From Burkholderia sp. HI2500 (GTDB lineage: Bacteria; Pseudomonadota; Gammaproteobacteria; Burkholderiales; Burkholderiaceae), in contig NZ_NKFL01000006.1 of assembly GCF_002223055.1 (NCBI RefSeq), forward strand, positions 620,001 to 684,000: a DNA stretch of 64,000 nucleotides. The letters run 5' to 3'. A program made the translations under genes and the position numbers. Under the pieces are notes generated by a model. That model did not search any database. It saw only the letters and a program-made list of their open reading frames with translations, and was not told the DNA's origin. Positions 40,694 through 49,789 of this stretch are shown here, in pieces. How positions within the stretch are numbered: the first letter of the stretch is position 1; every line of letters starts with the position of its first letter.

Positions 40694-41944
40694 ATGTCCC
40701 GACTCGACTACACGCTGCTCGGCCCCTGCCTGCTCGCCATCGCGATCGACGCGATGGGCTTCGGGCTCGTCTATCCGATGATGTCCGCGATCTTCAGCGA
40801 TCCGCACGCGGGCATCCTGCCGGCCGACGCCGGCGCGCATGCGCGCAATTTCTACCTCGGTCTCGGCTACGGGATCTACCCGTTGTGCATGTTCTTCGGC
40901 TCGTCGCTGATGGGCGACCTGTCCGATCGCTACGGCCGCCGCAGGATCCTGCTGCTGTGCGTGCTCGGCCTCGCGGCCGGCTACGGGATGATGGCGGCCG
41001 GCGCGTGGCACGCGAGCGTCGCGCTGCTGCTGGCGGGCCGCGGGCTCACCGGGCTGCTGGCCGGCTGCCAGGGCATCGCGCAGGCGGCGATCACCGACCT
41101 GAGCACGCCGGAGAACAAGGCGTACAACATGAGCATCATGTCGCTCGCGTTCAGCGCGGGCGTGATCGTCGGCCCTGTGCTCGGCGGCGTGACGTCCGAT
41201 CGCACGATTTCGCCGCTGTTCGACTACGGCACGCCGTTCGTGCTGGTCGCCGCGCTGTCGGTGGCCTGCGCGTGCTGGACCTGGGCGTCGTATCGCGACT
41301 CTGCCGCACCGCGCGGCGACACGCGCATCGATCCGCTGCTGCCGCTGCGGATCATCGGGGAGGCCGCGCGCCAGCGCAACGTCGCGTTCCTGTCGGTGGT
41401 GTTCTTCCTGATGCAGGTCGGCTACGGGCTCTACCTGCAGACCATCATGCTGCTGCTGCAGGCGAGATTCGGCTACACGAGCGCGCGGCTCGGGCTGTTC
41501 AGCGGCGTGATCGGGCTCTGCTTCGTGTTCGGGCTGCTGTTCGTCGTGCGGCGGATGCTGCGCGTGTGGCGTGTGGTCGACATCGCGAAGACGGGCCTGC
41601 TCGTCGCGGGCGTCGGCCAGGTCCTGTCCGCGCTGTTCCCGCACGAGCTCGTGCTGTGGGCGCTCGCGATGGTCGTCGGCTGCTTCGACATGGTTGCGTA
41701 CACGACGATGTATACGGCGTTCTCCGACGCGGTCAGCGAGGACCGGCAAGGCTGGGCGCTCGGCGTCGCGGGCTCGGTGATGGCCGTCGCGTGGGTCGTG
41801 ACGGGCGCGCTCACGAACCTGCTGCCGGTGTTCGGCGAGATCGGCCTGCTGCTGATCGGTGGCGCGGGCTTCCTGCTCAGCTTCGCGATGATGGTTGTGT
41901 ATGGCCGTACGCAGCCGGGTGCGCGAACAGCCGCGCTGTCGTAG
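40694..41944 (+). CDS. MFS transporter, TetA/TCR-like drug exporter type
   Basis: The 416-residue protein has about 12 helices: LLAIAIDAMGFGLVYPMMSA, GSSLMGDLSDRYGRRRILLL (motif A), RGLTGLLAGCQGIAQAAITD and a second half starting RQRNVAFLSVVFFLMQVGYG. Length and motifs match tetracycline/multidrug-type MFS proteins, but the substrate is unknown. No tetR-like gene is adjacent; it follows the citrate-type MFS by 156 bp on the same strand and precedes an isochorismatase-like hydrolase by 173 bp. Confidence 0.78.
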   Translation: MSRLDYTLLGPCLLAIAIDAMGFGLVYPMMSAIFSDPHAGILPADAGAHARNFYLGLGYGIYPLCMFFGSSLMGDLSDRYGRRRILLLCVLGLAAGYGMMAAGAWHASVALLLAGRGLTGLLAGCQGIAQAAITDLSTPENKAYNMSIMSLAFSAGVIVGPVLGGVTSDRTISPLFDYGTPFVLVAALSVACACWTWASYRDSAAPRGDTRIDPLLPLRIIGEAARQRNVAFLSVVFFLMQVGYGLYLQTIMLLLQARFGYTSARLGLFSGVIGLCFVFGLLFVVRRMLRVWRVVDIAKTGLLVAGVGQVLSALFPHELVLWALAMVVGCFDMVAYTTMYTAFSDAVSEDRQGWALGVAGSVMAVAWVVTGALTNLLPVFGEIGLLLIGGAGFLLSFAMMVVYGRTQPGARTAALS

Positions 41945-42117
41945 GCGGTTTGCACGTTGGCCCGATTCTGTCGGACGTTGTCCCGCGCACCGCTGTCGCG
42001 CGTGGCCGTGCGGCCTGACACTGGCGCCTCGCGTCCCGGGAACATCCGGGCCGCGTCCGGCGGCGCCGGCTGGCCCGGCGCGCCGTTCCTTCGACATGCC
42101 AACCGAGAGAGTGACCC

Positions 42118-42729
42118 ATGCAACATCCGACCATCCGTACCCTGGCGGGCGCGAGCGCGCCGACATCGATCGCCGCCGCCCGCACCGCGCTGCTGGTGAT
42201 CGATTTCCAGAATGAATACTTCAGCGGCCGCCTGCCGATTCCGGAGGGGCCGCGCGCGCTGGGCAACGCGCAGCGCGTGATCGCGTTCGCCGACCGCGCG
42301 GGCATGCCGGTGTTTCACGTCCAGCACGTCGATGCGGCCGACGGCCCGATCTTCGCCGACGGCAGCGACGGCTTCCGCTTTCACGCGGACCTGCAGCCGG
42401 CGCCGCATCACACGGTCGTGAAGAAGACGTCGGTGAGCGTGTTCCCGACGACGGACATCGATGCGCGCCTGAAGGCGGCCGGTGTCGACACGCTGATCGT
42501 CACGGGCCTGATGACGCATGCATGCGTCGCCGGCGCGGCACGCGACGCGGTGCCGCTCGGCTACGCGGTGCTCGTCGTCGACGACGCATGCGCGACGCGC
42601 GACCTCGATCTCGCGGATGGCGGCACGGTATCGCACCGCGACCTCCACCGCGCGACGCTGGCCGCGCTGTCGGACACGTTCGGCGACGTGCTGACGACCG
42701 AGCAGGTGCTGGCGCTGGCCGTCGCCTGA
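42118..42729 (+). CDS. Isochorismatase-like cysteine hydrolase
   Basis: The 203-residue protein has the isochorismatase-fold triad: Asp29 in LLVIDFQNEY, a Lys near 102-103 in VKKTSVSVF, and Cys136 in GLMTHACVAGAARDA. The last motif has the catalytic Cys of nicotinamidase/N-carbamoylsarcosine hydrolase-type enzymes. It probably hydrolyses a C-N bond. It lies between an MFS exporter and a convergent amidohydrolase, with no clear pathway. Confidence 0.85.
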   Translation: MQHPTIRTLAGASAPTSIAAARTALLVIDFQNEYFSGRLPIPEGPRALGNAQRVIAFADRAGMPVFHVQHVDAADGPIFADGSDGFRFHADLQPAPHHTVVKKTSVSVFPTTDIDARLKAAGVDTLIVTGLMTHACVAGAARDAVPLGYAVLVVDDACATRDLDLADGGTVSHRDLHRATLAALSDTFGDVLTTEQVLALAVA

Positions 42730-42752
42730 CGGCACGCCGCCGGATGCGTGCT

Positions 42753-44378
42753 TCAGCCCGCCCAGCCCGGCGCGGCGTATACGACTTCGCCGCGGAAGCA
42801 CGTCTCGATCACACGGGTTTGCGCGAACGTCTCGACCGGGTGTGCGAACGGATTGCGGTCGAGGATCGCGAAGCTCGCGTCCTTGCCCGCTTCGAGCGAA
42901 CCTGTACAGTCGTCGAAGCGCAGCGCATACGCGGTGTTCACCGTATAGGCCTCGAGCATCGTGAGCAGGTCGAGGCGTTCGTGCGGATTCCACGGCGGGC
43001 TGTCGGACTGGTCGATCAGCAGGTGCGTGACGCCCGTCTGGATGATCTGCATCGGGTCCATCGTGCTGACCGACCAGTCGGAGCCAGCCGCGAGCATCGC
43101 ACCCGCATTGCGCAGGCTGCGGAACGGATAATTGCGCGCGGTGCGTTCCGCGCCGAGCAGGTCGCGATAGAGCTGCTGCTGTTCCTCGCGCGCGGCCGTC
43201 CACAGCGTCTGCACGCTGGCGATCGCGCCGAGCCGGTTGAAGCGGCTCATGTCGGCCGGATCGACGAGCTGCAGGTGCGCGAGCTGCGCGCGCCGGTCGC
43301 GCATGCCGTTGCGGATCTGGACGTATTCGAGTGCGTCGAGCGTCATGCGCACCGCGCGGTCGGCGAGCGTGTGGAAGTGCAGGTCGAAGCCGGCCGTATC
43401 CGCGAGCAGGCAGATCTCGTTCAGCGCGTCCTGGCTCCACAGCGCGAGGCCGCAGTCGTCGGTGCCGGCGTACGGCTCGAGCAGCGCGGCGGTTTTCGAT
43501 TCGGGCACGCCGTCGACGAAGATCTTCACCGTATGCAGGCGCAGGTTGTCGCATTCGTATTCGCGACGCCATCTGGCGAAGCGCTCGATCTGCTCGCGCG
43601 GATCGCGGCGCGGGTTCGCATAGAGGCCTGCGCTCATGTACACCTTCAGCGTGCCCGCGCGCTGCGCGTCGGCGTAAGCCTTGAGTTCGGCCTCCTCGAC
43701 GCGCGCGTCGAACCAGCCGGTGAGACCGTAACCGTGCGCCATCGCGTGCGCTTTCGCGAGCGACTTCGGGTAGCCGGCCGGGCTCAGTTGCGGAATGATC
43801 GGGCACACGCGGTAGAACGCCGCTTCGTGCACGACGCCATTCGGCGCGCCGGACGCATCGCGCTCGTACACGCCGCCGGCCGGGTCGGGCGTGTCAGCGT
43901 GGATGCCGGCCGCTTCGAGCCCTTTCGTGTTGAGGCAGCCGCTGTGCACGTCGAAGCCGACCACGAGCAGTGGCCGGTCGGGCACGATCCGGTCGAGCAG
44001 CTCGCGGGTCGGATACGCGCCGAATGCGGCCAGGTTGGCGCCGCCGAGATAGACCCACGGTTCGTTCGGCGTCGCATCGGCGCATGCGCGAATGCGCTGC
44101 AGGATCGTGTCGGGATCGTTGATGCCGGACAGGTCGAAGTCACCGAGGATCTGGTGGCCTTCGAGCGGGTGCACGTGGCCGTCGATGAGGCCCGGCAGCA
44201 TCAGCCTGCCGGCCAGGTCGACGATGCGCGTCGCGGGGCCGGCCAGCGGGCGGATGTCGTCGTCGCGGCCGACGGCGATGATCTTGCCGCCCTGGGTGGC
44301 CAACGCCTGAGCGAAGCGGCGCTGCGCATCGCCCGTGTAAAGCAGGCCGTTCAGATAGACGGTATCGGCGTGTTGCAT
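42753..44378 (-). CDS. Amidohydrolase-3 family (YtcJ-like) metal-dependent hydrolase
   Basis: The 541-residue protein has the amidohydrolase metal motif LPGLIDGHVHP near residue 62-72, a further His in LHFHTLADRAV (about 356), AHLQLVDP and the late aspartate in LAAGSDWSVSTMDP. Domains match Amidohydro_3 (PF07969). It would hydrolyse an amide, carbamate or exotic ring. Convergent with the isochorismatase-like gene across a 23-bp gap, though the pairing may be chance. Confidence 0.87.
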   Translation of the reverse strand: MQHADTVYLNGLLYTGDAQRRFAQALATQGGKIIAVGRDDDIRPLAGPATRIVDLAGRLMLPGLIDGHVHPLEGHQILGDFDLSGINDPDTILQRIRACADATPNEPWVYLGGANLAAFGAYPTRELLDRIVPDRPLLVVGFDVHSGCLNTKGLEAAGIHADTPDPAGGVYERDASGAPNGVVHEAAFYRVCPIIPQLSPAGYPKSLAKAHAMAHGYGLTGWFDARVEEAELKAYADAQRAGTLKVYMSAGLYANPRRDPREQIERFARWRREYECDNLRLHTVKIFVDGVPESKTAALLEPYAGTDDCGLALWSQDALNEICLLADTAGFDLHFHTLADRAVRMTLDALEYVQIRNGMRDRRAQLAHLQLVDPADMSRFNRLGAIASVQTLWTAAREEQQQLYRDLLGAERTARNYPFRSLRNAGAMLAAGSDWSVSTMDPMQIIQTGVTHLLIDQSDSPPWNPHERLDLLTMLEAYTVNTAYALRFDDCTGSLEAGKDASFAILDRNPFAHPVETFAQTRVIETCFRGEVVYAAPGWAG

Positions 44379-44797
44379 GTGTCTCCTCCGGATGAGGGAA
44401 GGTTCGACGGGCGCACGTGTCCTGCGGGCGGGCCGTGTGGCTCGTCCTGTCGCGTGAACCCGGTCGGGTTGGAATGAGATGCGGGGCTGCTAGGTGCCGG
44501 TGTTGCGTGGCAGGCGCGGCGATGCGCCGTGGTGAAGGCCGGCCGCCGCCGGAGCGTCACGCCGATCGCGCCGCCAGGTCTGGATCGGCGAATCGATGGG
44601 CGACGCGCGCGCGGCCGTGCGGGCCGGCGTCCATCCGGTATTCGGCATGCCGTGTCTCCGTGATATCCGACGCGTTCCGGTCGTCGGGTGAGTCAGATAC
44701 TAGGAGCGGGGCGGCCGGCTGTCTGTCATCGTTTTGAGGACAAGACGCGACAAAGAAGGCGGGGGCGAGTGGGCGTGCAGCGATGCGGAGGTGTCAG
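44379..44797. other. Intergenic stretch, no gene seen
   Basis: This 419-bp gap lies between the amidohydrolase start and the LuxR-type gene end. I see no reading frame with family-like sequence, no tRNA and no strong hairpin. It presumably holds the amidohydrolase promoter near 44380-44480. Confidence 0.4.
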
Positions 44798-45613
44798 CTA
44801 TTGACCGCGGTCCCCCGGTGGTTCTTCCTCGGTCACGCACCACGCGAACAGCCCGGCCCGGTTCGCCACGCCGAGCTTCGCGAGCGAGCGCCCGAGATAG
44901 GTGCGCACGCTGCTGGGCTTGAGTGCGAGGGTGTCGGCGATCTGCGGGACAGGCTGGCCTTGCAACACCGCGCGGCATACGAGCCGTTCGCGCTGCGACA
45001 GCGCCGCGCCGCTGGCCGCCAGGCGCTGTTCGAACCGCTGCAGCAACGCGCCGTCATCCGAACGCGGCGTCAGGCGGGCGAGCCGTGCATGCTGGATCAG
45101 GAGCGGCAGCACGAAATCGCCGAGCTGCCGCAGCAGCGCCAGTTCGGCCAGCGTATAGGACGGCTGGCCGCGCCGGCGGAACAACGAGAACGCATAGACA
45201 TAGTCGCGCTCGCTGCCGAGCAGCGTGCAGTCTTCGCCGAGTTCGCCGAGCGCGAAATGGCGGCCGTATTCGGTTGCCGTATCGATGTCCTCGTTGCACG
45301 AGAACACGAGCTGCGAATCGGTGGCGCGCTCGATATGCGGGAGCAGCGTGTCGGTGCGCCAGTCGCCCTGGGTATAGAGATCGAGCGCGTGGCGTGTGCC
45401 GTCGGGATCGTCGCCGCCCGCGAAGAACAGCACGTCGACACTGTCGACCGACTGCGACGGCGTATCGCGGCGGTAGCGCGTCGCGACGCTGTAGTGGGAC
45501 TGCGGGTCGACGGTTTCGCGCAGCCACGCCCAGAGCCGGGCGGGAAACTGCGGACTGCCGAGGCTGGCGACCAGGTCGCCGGCATTGCTGAGGGAAATAT
45601 GGGCGGGGCTCAT
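44798..45613 (-). CDS. LuxR-type HTH transcriptional regulator
   Basis: The 271-residue protein has a C-terminal LuxR/GerE HTH at about 205-262: SQRERLVCRAVLQGQPVPQI and ADTLALKPSSVRTYLGRSLA. The N-terminal ~190 residues do not show the acyl-homoserine-lactone pocket signature of CepR, so it is a LuxR solo of unknown input. The ATG at 45613 is preferred over a GTG three codons upstream. No partner synthase is adjacent. Confidence 0.8.
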   Translation of the reverse strand: MSPAHISLSNAGDLVASLGSPQFPARLWAWLRETVDPQSHYSVATRYRRDTPSQSVDSVDVLFFAGGDDPDGTRHALDLYTQGDWRTDTLLPHIERATDSQLVFSCNEDIDTATEYGRHFALGELGEDCTLLGSERDYVYAFSLFRRRGQPSYTLAELALLRQLGDFVLPLLIQHARLARLTPRSDDGALLQRFEQRLAASGAALSQRERLVCRAVLQGQPVPQIADTLALKPSSVRTYLGRSLAKLGVANRAGLFAWCVTEEEPPGDRGQ

Positions 45614-45847
45614 CGTTGACACCGTCTTCGCGAACGGCCGCCCGGGCCGGCCGTGCTTCGCTTGCGACGGCGCGCCGGCGGCGCGGCGGCCGGCGGTGCG
45701 GTCATGCGGAACGGGGGCCGGCGCGGCGGCGAAGCTCGATTGTAGGGGAGTTCGCCGCCGCGGGGCATTCTCGCTTGCCCGGCGGGCGGCCGATCTCCCT
45801 TGGACGGGTGGTGCGCATCGTGGCGCACCACGTGCCGGCCCCGCGCG

Positions 45848-46324
45848 TCAGAACATCGTGTTCGCGTTCGCGGACTTTTCCGGTACCGACTGGATCACGT
45901 CCCAGTGTTCGACGATCTTGCCGTCTTTCACGCGGAAGATGTCGACGACCGCTTCGCCGCGGTCGCCCGGACGCTCGGTCGCATGCACGTGCAGGTAGAC
46001 GAGGTCGCCGTCGGTTGCGCTGCGCACGATGCGCGCGCGCGATGCCGGGTTCTTCTGGAACGCGCCGACGAAGTACGACACGAACGGCTTCTTGCCGTCC
46101 GGCACGTTCGGGTTGTGCTGCTTGTAGTCGTCCGCGACGACGGCGGCGGCTTCGACGGCTTCGTGCTTGTTGAAGAAGCGGTCGTAGAACGTCAGCACGA
46201 GCTGGCGGTTGGTTTCCTCGGCGGCCAGGTCGCGCGTGGCCGGGCCGGCGGCCAGCGCGGCCGTCGATGCGGCCAGCAGGACGAGCGCGGCAACGGCGCG
46301 AACGGGGGAGCGGAGCGATGACAT
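45848..46324 (-). CDS. Exported SnoaL-like protein
   Basis: The 158-residue precursor has a signal peptide (about 1-25, ending ALAAG), then a SnoaL/NTF2-like cone: RQLVLTFYDRFFNKHEAVEA, ADDYKQHNPNVPDG, VYLHVHATERPGD and VDIFRVKDGKIVEHWDVIQ. The fold binds a hydrophobic ligand; the activity is unknown and may be a cyclase or a binding role. It is divergent from an HxlR regulator with a strong dyad between, so it is probably induced by some electrophile or aromatic. Confidence 0.8.
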   Translation of the reverse strand: MSSLRSPVRAVAALVLLAASTAALAAGPATRDLAAEETNRQLVLTFYDRFFNKHEAVEAAAVVADDYKQHNPNVPDGKKPFVSYFVGAFQKNPASRARIVRSATDGDLVYLHVHATERPGDRGEAVVDIFRVKDGKIVEHWDVIQSVPEKSANANTMF

Positions 46325-46653
46325 GTAGCGGGTTCCTTGTCTGACGAAGCGTGGGTGGGTGCGCGATGGGCGACGGCGGGTCGAGCCTGCCGCGGCGATC
46401 GGCGGGCGGCGGTGCAGGGTTGCGGATACACGCGCCTTGCCGCTGCGAGGGGTTTTCCGCCCGGCCCGTATCGTGACGACACGGGCCGGTAACGGCCGCG
46501 CGCCGTCGTCATGCTTCGTTGAACTGGCGAATCCGCGCGGCTGTCGGGCCGATCGAATGGTACAGTTGCCGCGAACCCCTCACAAGAAGTCAGCGCGGTG
46601 TGAACAGGTCACACCGCGCTGACCATGCGTTGCCCGTGAAAGAGAATCCAGTC
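46325..46653. promoter_or_regulatory. Divergent SnoaL / HxlR promoter region
   Basis: This gap holds a perfect 15-bp inverted repeat (46589-46623) beside the HxlR start, and a smaller hairpin CCGGCCCGT/ACGGGCCGG at 46462-46490. No gene is seen. Confidence 0.55.
46589..46623. promoter_or_regulatory. HxlR operator (15-bp inverted repeat)
   Basis: GTCAGCGCGGTGTGA and TCACACCGCGCTGAC are exact reverse complements separated by ACAGG. The site ends 30 bp before the HxlR start codon and would cover its promoter and leader. Confidence 0.78.
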
Positions 46654-47040
46654 ATGCCGTTTTCGCCCGCCGACGAATCCGTCGAACTCGATCAGCCATG
46701 CCCGATTCGCGATGTGCTCGACCGCATCGGCGACCAGTGGAGCCTGCTCGTGCTCGAAGCGTTGTCCGGCGGGACGATGCGTTTCAACGAACTCGGCCGG
46801 ACGATCGGCGATGTGTCGAACCAGATGCTGTCGCGCACGCTCAAGCGGCTCGAGCAGGACGGCTTCGTCAGTCGCACGCTGTACGCAGAAGTGCCGCCGC
46901 GTGTCGAATATGCGCTGACCGACCTCGGGCGTTCGTTCCTGACGCCGATGCAGGCGATGATCCGGTGGGCCGACGAACATCATCGCGCGATCTGCGCTGC
47001 GCGACGTCGTGCGCGGGAAATGGAAGGCGGCGGGCGCTGA
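46654..47040 (+). CDS. HxlR-family transcriptional regulator
   Basis: The 128-residue protein has the full HxlR pattern: CPIRDVLDRIGDQWSLLVLE (with the conserved sensor-type Cys at 16), ALSGGTMRFNELGRTIGDVS, NQMLSRTLKRLEQDGFVSRT and the wing PPRVEYALTDLGRSF. The Cys fits a thiol-switch sensor. It is divergent from the SnoaL gene, and a 15-bp inverted repeat lies right upstream, so it controls both. Confidence 0.9.
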   Translation: MPFSPADESVELDQPCPIRDVLDRIGDQWSLLVLEALSGGTMRFNELGRTIGDVSNQMLSRTLKRLEQDGFVSRTLYAEVPPRVEYALTDLGRSFLTPMQAMIRWADEHHRAICAARRRAREMEGGGR

Positions 47041-47531
47041 GCGGGGCGCTTGCGCCGCCTTGTCGCTGGGCGTTGTGCTGCGTTCGGGTGCGATGCGACG
47101 AGGCGTAGCGTGGTTGCCGGTGCATCGCCATTGCATGAGTTCGTTATCCGAATGATTTCGTCGAGTTGAGCGAGGGCGCTGATGCAGCGGTGTGTTCCAT
47201 TCGGCCCGAATGCGGCAATGCGCTGGCGGTGCTCCGCTTACAAGGGCAGGTCCGGGGCGATCGAGACGGTGGCCTTTCCCCGCATCGCGTACGAAGGGTG
47301 CGGCAGGGTCCGGTCGAGGCGGGATGGTGCGCCGTAGACCGGCGAGCACGTCGATGGGCGAGGTTGCGTGACCGGAAGCATTCCCCCGGTTAGCGCGCCG
47401 GCATCGGGCCGGGGGCAGGATTCGTTGGGGCGCCTGCCGGGCATCATGATGTTGATGTCGGGGCGGAGCGGCACGGGTTCGCCCGCGCCGCCCGCCCCGA
47501 GCCTGCTACTGGTCAGGCGCCCGGTGGCTGC
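47041..47531. other. Intergenic stretch, no gene supported
   Basis: The 491-bp gap after the HxlR gene contains only short reading frames lacking family-like content (the longest, about 78 codons on the minus strand near 47238-47474, has many prolines and no homologue I know). It may be decayed sequence. Confidence 0.35.
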
Positions 47532-47906
47532 CTATCGCCACGTACCGTCGACGTAGATCCACACCTGTCCCTGGCGTCGCCAGTAGCCGGGCACCCACCG
47601 ACGCCCGGGGCGCCGTGCGACCCAGCGCCCCGGCACCCATATATAGCGGCCACGCTGCCAGCGCCAGTAGCCGTCGGTCCATATATAGCCATGCGGCCGT
47701 GGCGGCGGCGGGCGGCGGTCGTGCCGGGCGGCCGGCGGTGCGAAGCCCGGGCGGTCCGGATAGGGCGGGCCGCCGGGCACGCGATTCGGGCCGGACGGCC
47801 GGTACACGGGCGGCGCGGGCTGGGCCGAGGCGGCGCGGAGCCAGCCGCCGGTGCCGACGAAGGCGGCGGTCAATCCGATGGCGCGTAACAACGAGCGTCG
47901 ATTCAT
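47532..47906 (-). CDS. WxxGxW-repeat exported protein
   Basis: The 124-residue protein has an N-terminal export signal (MNRRSLLRAIGLTAAFVGTG) and a C-terminal array of WxxGxW/YxWxxGxW repeats: YIWTDGYWRW, YIWVPGRWV, RWVPGYWRR and VWIYVDGTW. The middle is Pro/Arg-rich. Such repeats are found in small cell-envelope proteins of unknown role in Burkholderia and relatives. Confidence 0.8.
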   Translation of the reverse strand: MNRRSLLRAIGLTAAFVGTGGWLRAASAQPAPPVYRPSGPNRVPGGPPYPDRPGFAPPAARHDRRPPPPRPHGYIWTDGYWRWQRGRYIWVPGRWVARRPGRRWVPGYWRRQGQVWIYVDGTWR

Positions 47907-48494
47907 GGCGTGTCCTGTTCTGTATTCGAGGCTGCCTTACATTAGCCTGCCAGTCGGCCGGCCGGGTTACGCGAGCGGTTAACGCTGTTACCGTGTGTCA
48001 CGGCAGGTGGGTGCTGGCCTTTCTATATGGATGGCTGCCGGGGGTGTGACCCGCTGAACGACTGTCGAGCCCTGTTTACTGGCCGACGGATGCGTTTTAG
48101 GTGTCCGAGGCCAGAAATTCGAGATCAAGTTGGGTAAAATTTGCCGATTTCGGGGTGTCGCGCCGAATCCGTTTGTTGTTTCTATGCAACCGTCAAGACG
48201 ATGACATGTAAGAATGGTGCGATGAAAGGCTCCAAAAAGCCCCCGTCAAGAAGTCAAAAACAAACGTCAAAACAAATACTTATAACTCGTCCCTACTTTC
48301 ATTATTTCTAGTTCTGGAAAAGCTTATTTCTTTATTTGCGGATCGCTCCCCTAGGGTACACCCCTAAACTCACGGTTCCCAAACGGGCAACTATCCGGGC
48401 GCGGCCAGCAGGATCGATGGCGCTCCCGGGCGGTTGCAGACCGTTTATGAACAAGGTCGCGAGACCTGCCTCTTTTTAGAAGGGAGCTCCACGA
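47907..48494. promoter_or_regulatory. Long A+T-rich leader of the porin gene
   Basis: No gene is seen in these 588 bp. From about 48100 on the sequence is much richer in A+T than its surroundings. It contains CTAGGGTACACCCCTAA (48351-48367), a near-palindrome also found in similar form before the DUF4148 gene. A GAAGGGAG ribosome-binding site lies just before the porin ATG. Confidence 0.5.
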
Positions 48495-49613
48495 ATGAAC
48501 AAGACTCTGATCGTTGCAGCAGCTGCAGCATCGTTTGCTACCGTCGCTCACGCACAAAGCAGCGTCACGCTGTACGGCGTGCTGGACGCAGGCATCACCT
48601 ACACGAGCAACGTCCAGCCGGCACTCGGCCAAGCTGGCAAGTCGCGTTGGGCGATGGGTTCGGGCATTGACCAGAGCCGTTTCGGCCTGCGTGGCTCGGA
48701 AGACCTGGGTGGCGGCCTGAAGGCAATCTTCACGTTGGAAAGCGGCTTCAACATCGGTAACGGCAAGTTCGCGAACAGCAACGGCATGTTCAACCGCCAA
48801 GCTTTCGTCGGCCTGTCGAGCCAGTACGGCACGGTCACGCTGGGTAAGCAGTATGACGCAACGCAAGACTACCTGGCGCCGCTGACGGCAACGGGCTCGT
48901 GGGGCGGCACGTACTTCGCGCACCCGCTGAACCTCGACCGTCTGAGCACGAACGGTGATGTCGCTCAGAACAACACGATCAAGTTCACGAGCGCTAACTA
49001 CGCTGGCCTGCAATTCGGCGGCACGTACTCGTTCTCGAACAACACGAACTTCGGTAACAACCGTGCGTACAGCGCAGGCGTTGCATACCAGTTCCAAGGC
49101 CTGAAGCTGGCGGGTGCATACTCGCAAGCGAACCTGGGTGACGGTACGAACGCAAACGGCGCAACGTCGTCGGCAATCGGTGGCATCGCTAGCCAAGGCC
49201 GCGTCCGCACGTACGGTGCTGCTGCTGGCTACGCATTCGGCCCGGCACAAGTCGGCGCTGCATGGACGCAAGCTCGCCTCGACAACAACGCAGTCGGTCT
49301 GGGCACGCTGCGCACCGACAACTACGAAGTCAACGCAAAGTACAACCTGACGCCGGCTCTCGGCCTGGGCGCTGCTTACACGTACACGAACGCGAAGATC
49401 AACAACGGCAGCACGCACTGGAACCAGTTCGGCCTGCAAGCTGACTACGCTCTGTCGAAGCGCACGGACGTGTACGCACAAGCTGTGTACCAGCGTGCAG
49501 CGAAGAACGGCATCGGCGCGTCGATCTACAACGGCAGCAACTTCAGCGACAACCTGCCGAGCTCGTCGATCAACCAAACCGCAGCAACGGTTGGTCTGCG
49601 TCACCGCTTCTAA
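48495..49613 (+). CDS. Gram-negative porin (16-strand, OmpC/OpcP-like)
   Basis: The 372-residue precursor starts with a signal peptide (about 1-20, VAHAQ), then SSVTLYGVLDAGITYTSN, SRFGLRGSEDLGGGLKAIFT, LESGFNIGNGKF and the terminal aromatic TVGLRHRF needed for barrel assembly. It matches Burkholderia general porins (PF13609). The codon choice is unlike its neighbours: many GCT/GCA, GGT, CGT and AAC codons, typical of a very highly expressed gene. It should form a trimeric diffusion channel. A strong terminator follows. Confidence 0.93.
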   Translation: MNKTLIVAAAAASFATVAHAQSSVTLYGVLDAGITYTSNVQPALGQAGKSRWAMGSGIDQSRFGLRGSEDLGGGLKAIFTLESGFNIGNGKFANSNGMFNRQAFVGLSSQYGTVTLGKQYDATQDYLAPLTATGSWGGTYFAHPLNLDRLSTNGDVAQNNTIKFTSANYAGLQFGGTYSFSNNTNFGNNRAYSAGVAYQFQGLKLAGAYSQANLGDGTNANGATSSAIGGIASQGRVRTYGAAAGYAFGPAQVGAAWTQARLDNNAVGLGTLRTDNYEVNAKYNLTPALGLGAAYTYTNAKINNGSTHWNQFGLQADYALSKRTDVYAQAVYQRAAKNGIGASIYNGSNFSDNLPSSSINQTAATVGLRHRF

Positions 49614-49647
49614 GCGTGACGGCGGGGTAACCCGCTACGCAGCATCG

Positions 49648-49676
49648 AAAAAGGCGCCTTCGGGCGCCTTTTTTTT
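49648..49676 (+). terminator. Rho-independent terminator of the porin gene
   Basis: AAAAGGCGCC, tetraloop TTCG, GGCGCCTTTT with an eight-T tract, 34 bp after the porin stop. A classical strong terminator. Confidence 0.95.
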
Positions 49677-49719
49677 CGTCTGCGGAATGTGATGTCGACG
49701 ATTCGCGTCGTCCGGATGC

Positions 49720-49749
49720 AAAAAAGCGAGGCCTGTGCCTCGCTTTTTT
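49720..49749. terminator. Bidirectional terminator between porin and rnk
   Basis: AAAAAAGCGAGGC and GCCTCGCTTTTTT pair perfectly over CTGT. With A-tracts on both sides it can stop rnk from the right and act as back-up for the porin. Confidence 0.92.
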
Positions 49750-49789
49750 CGTTGCGCGCCACTACGGCGCAGTGCCGACGGCAGGGTGC

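Noticed and set aside
47238..47474. 78-codon minus-strand frame
   Set aside because: Proline-rich, no family, no ribosome-binding site, and in a stretch without any conserved pattern.
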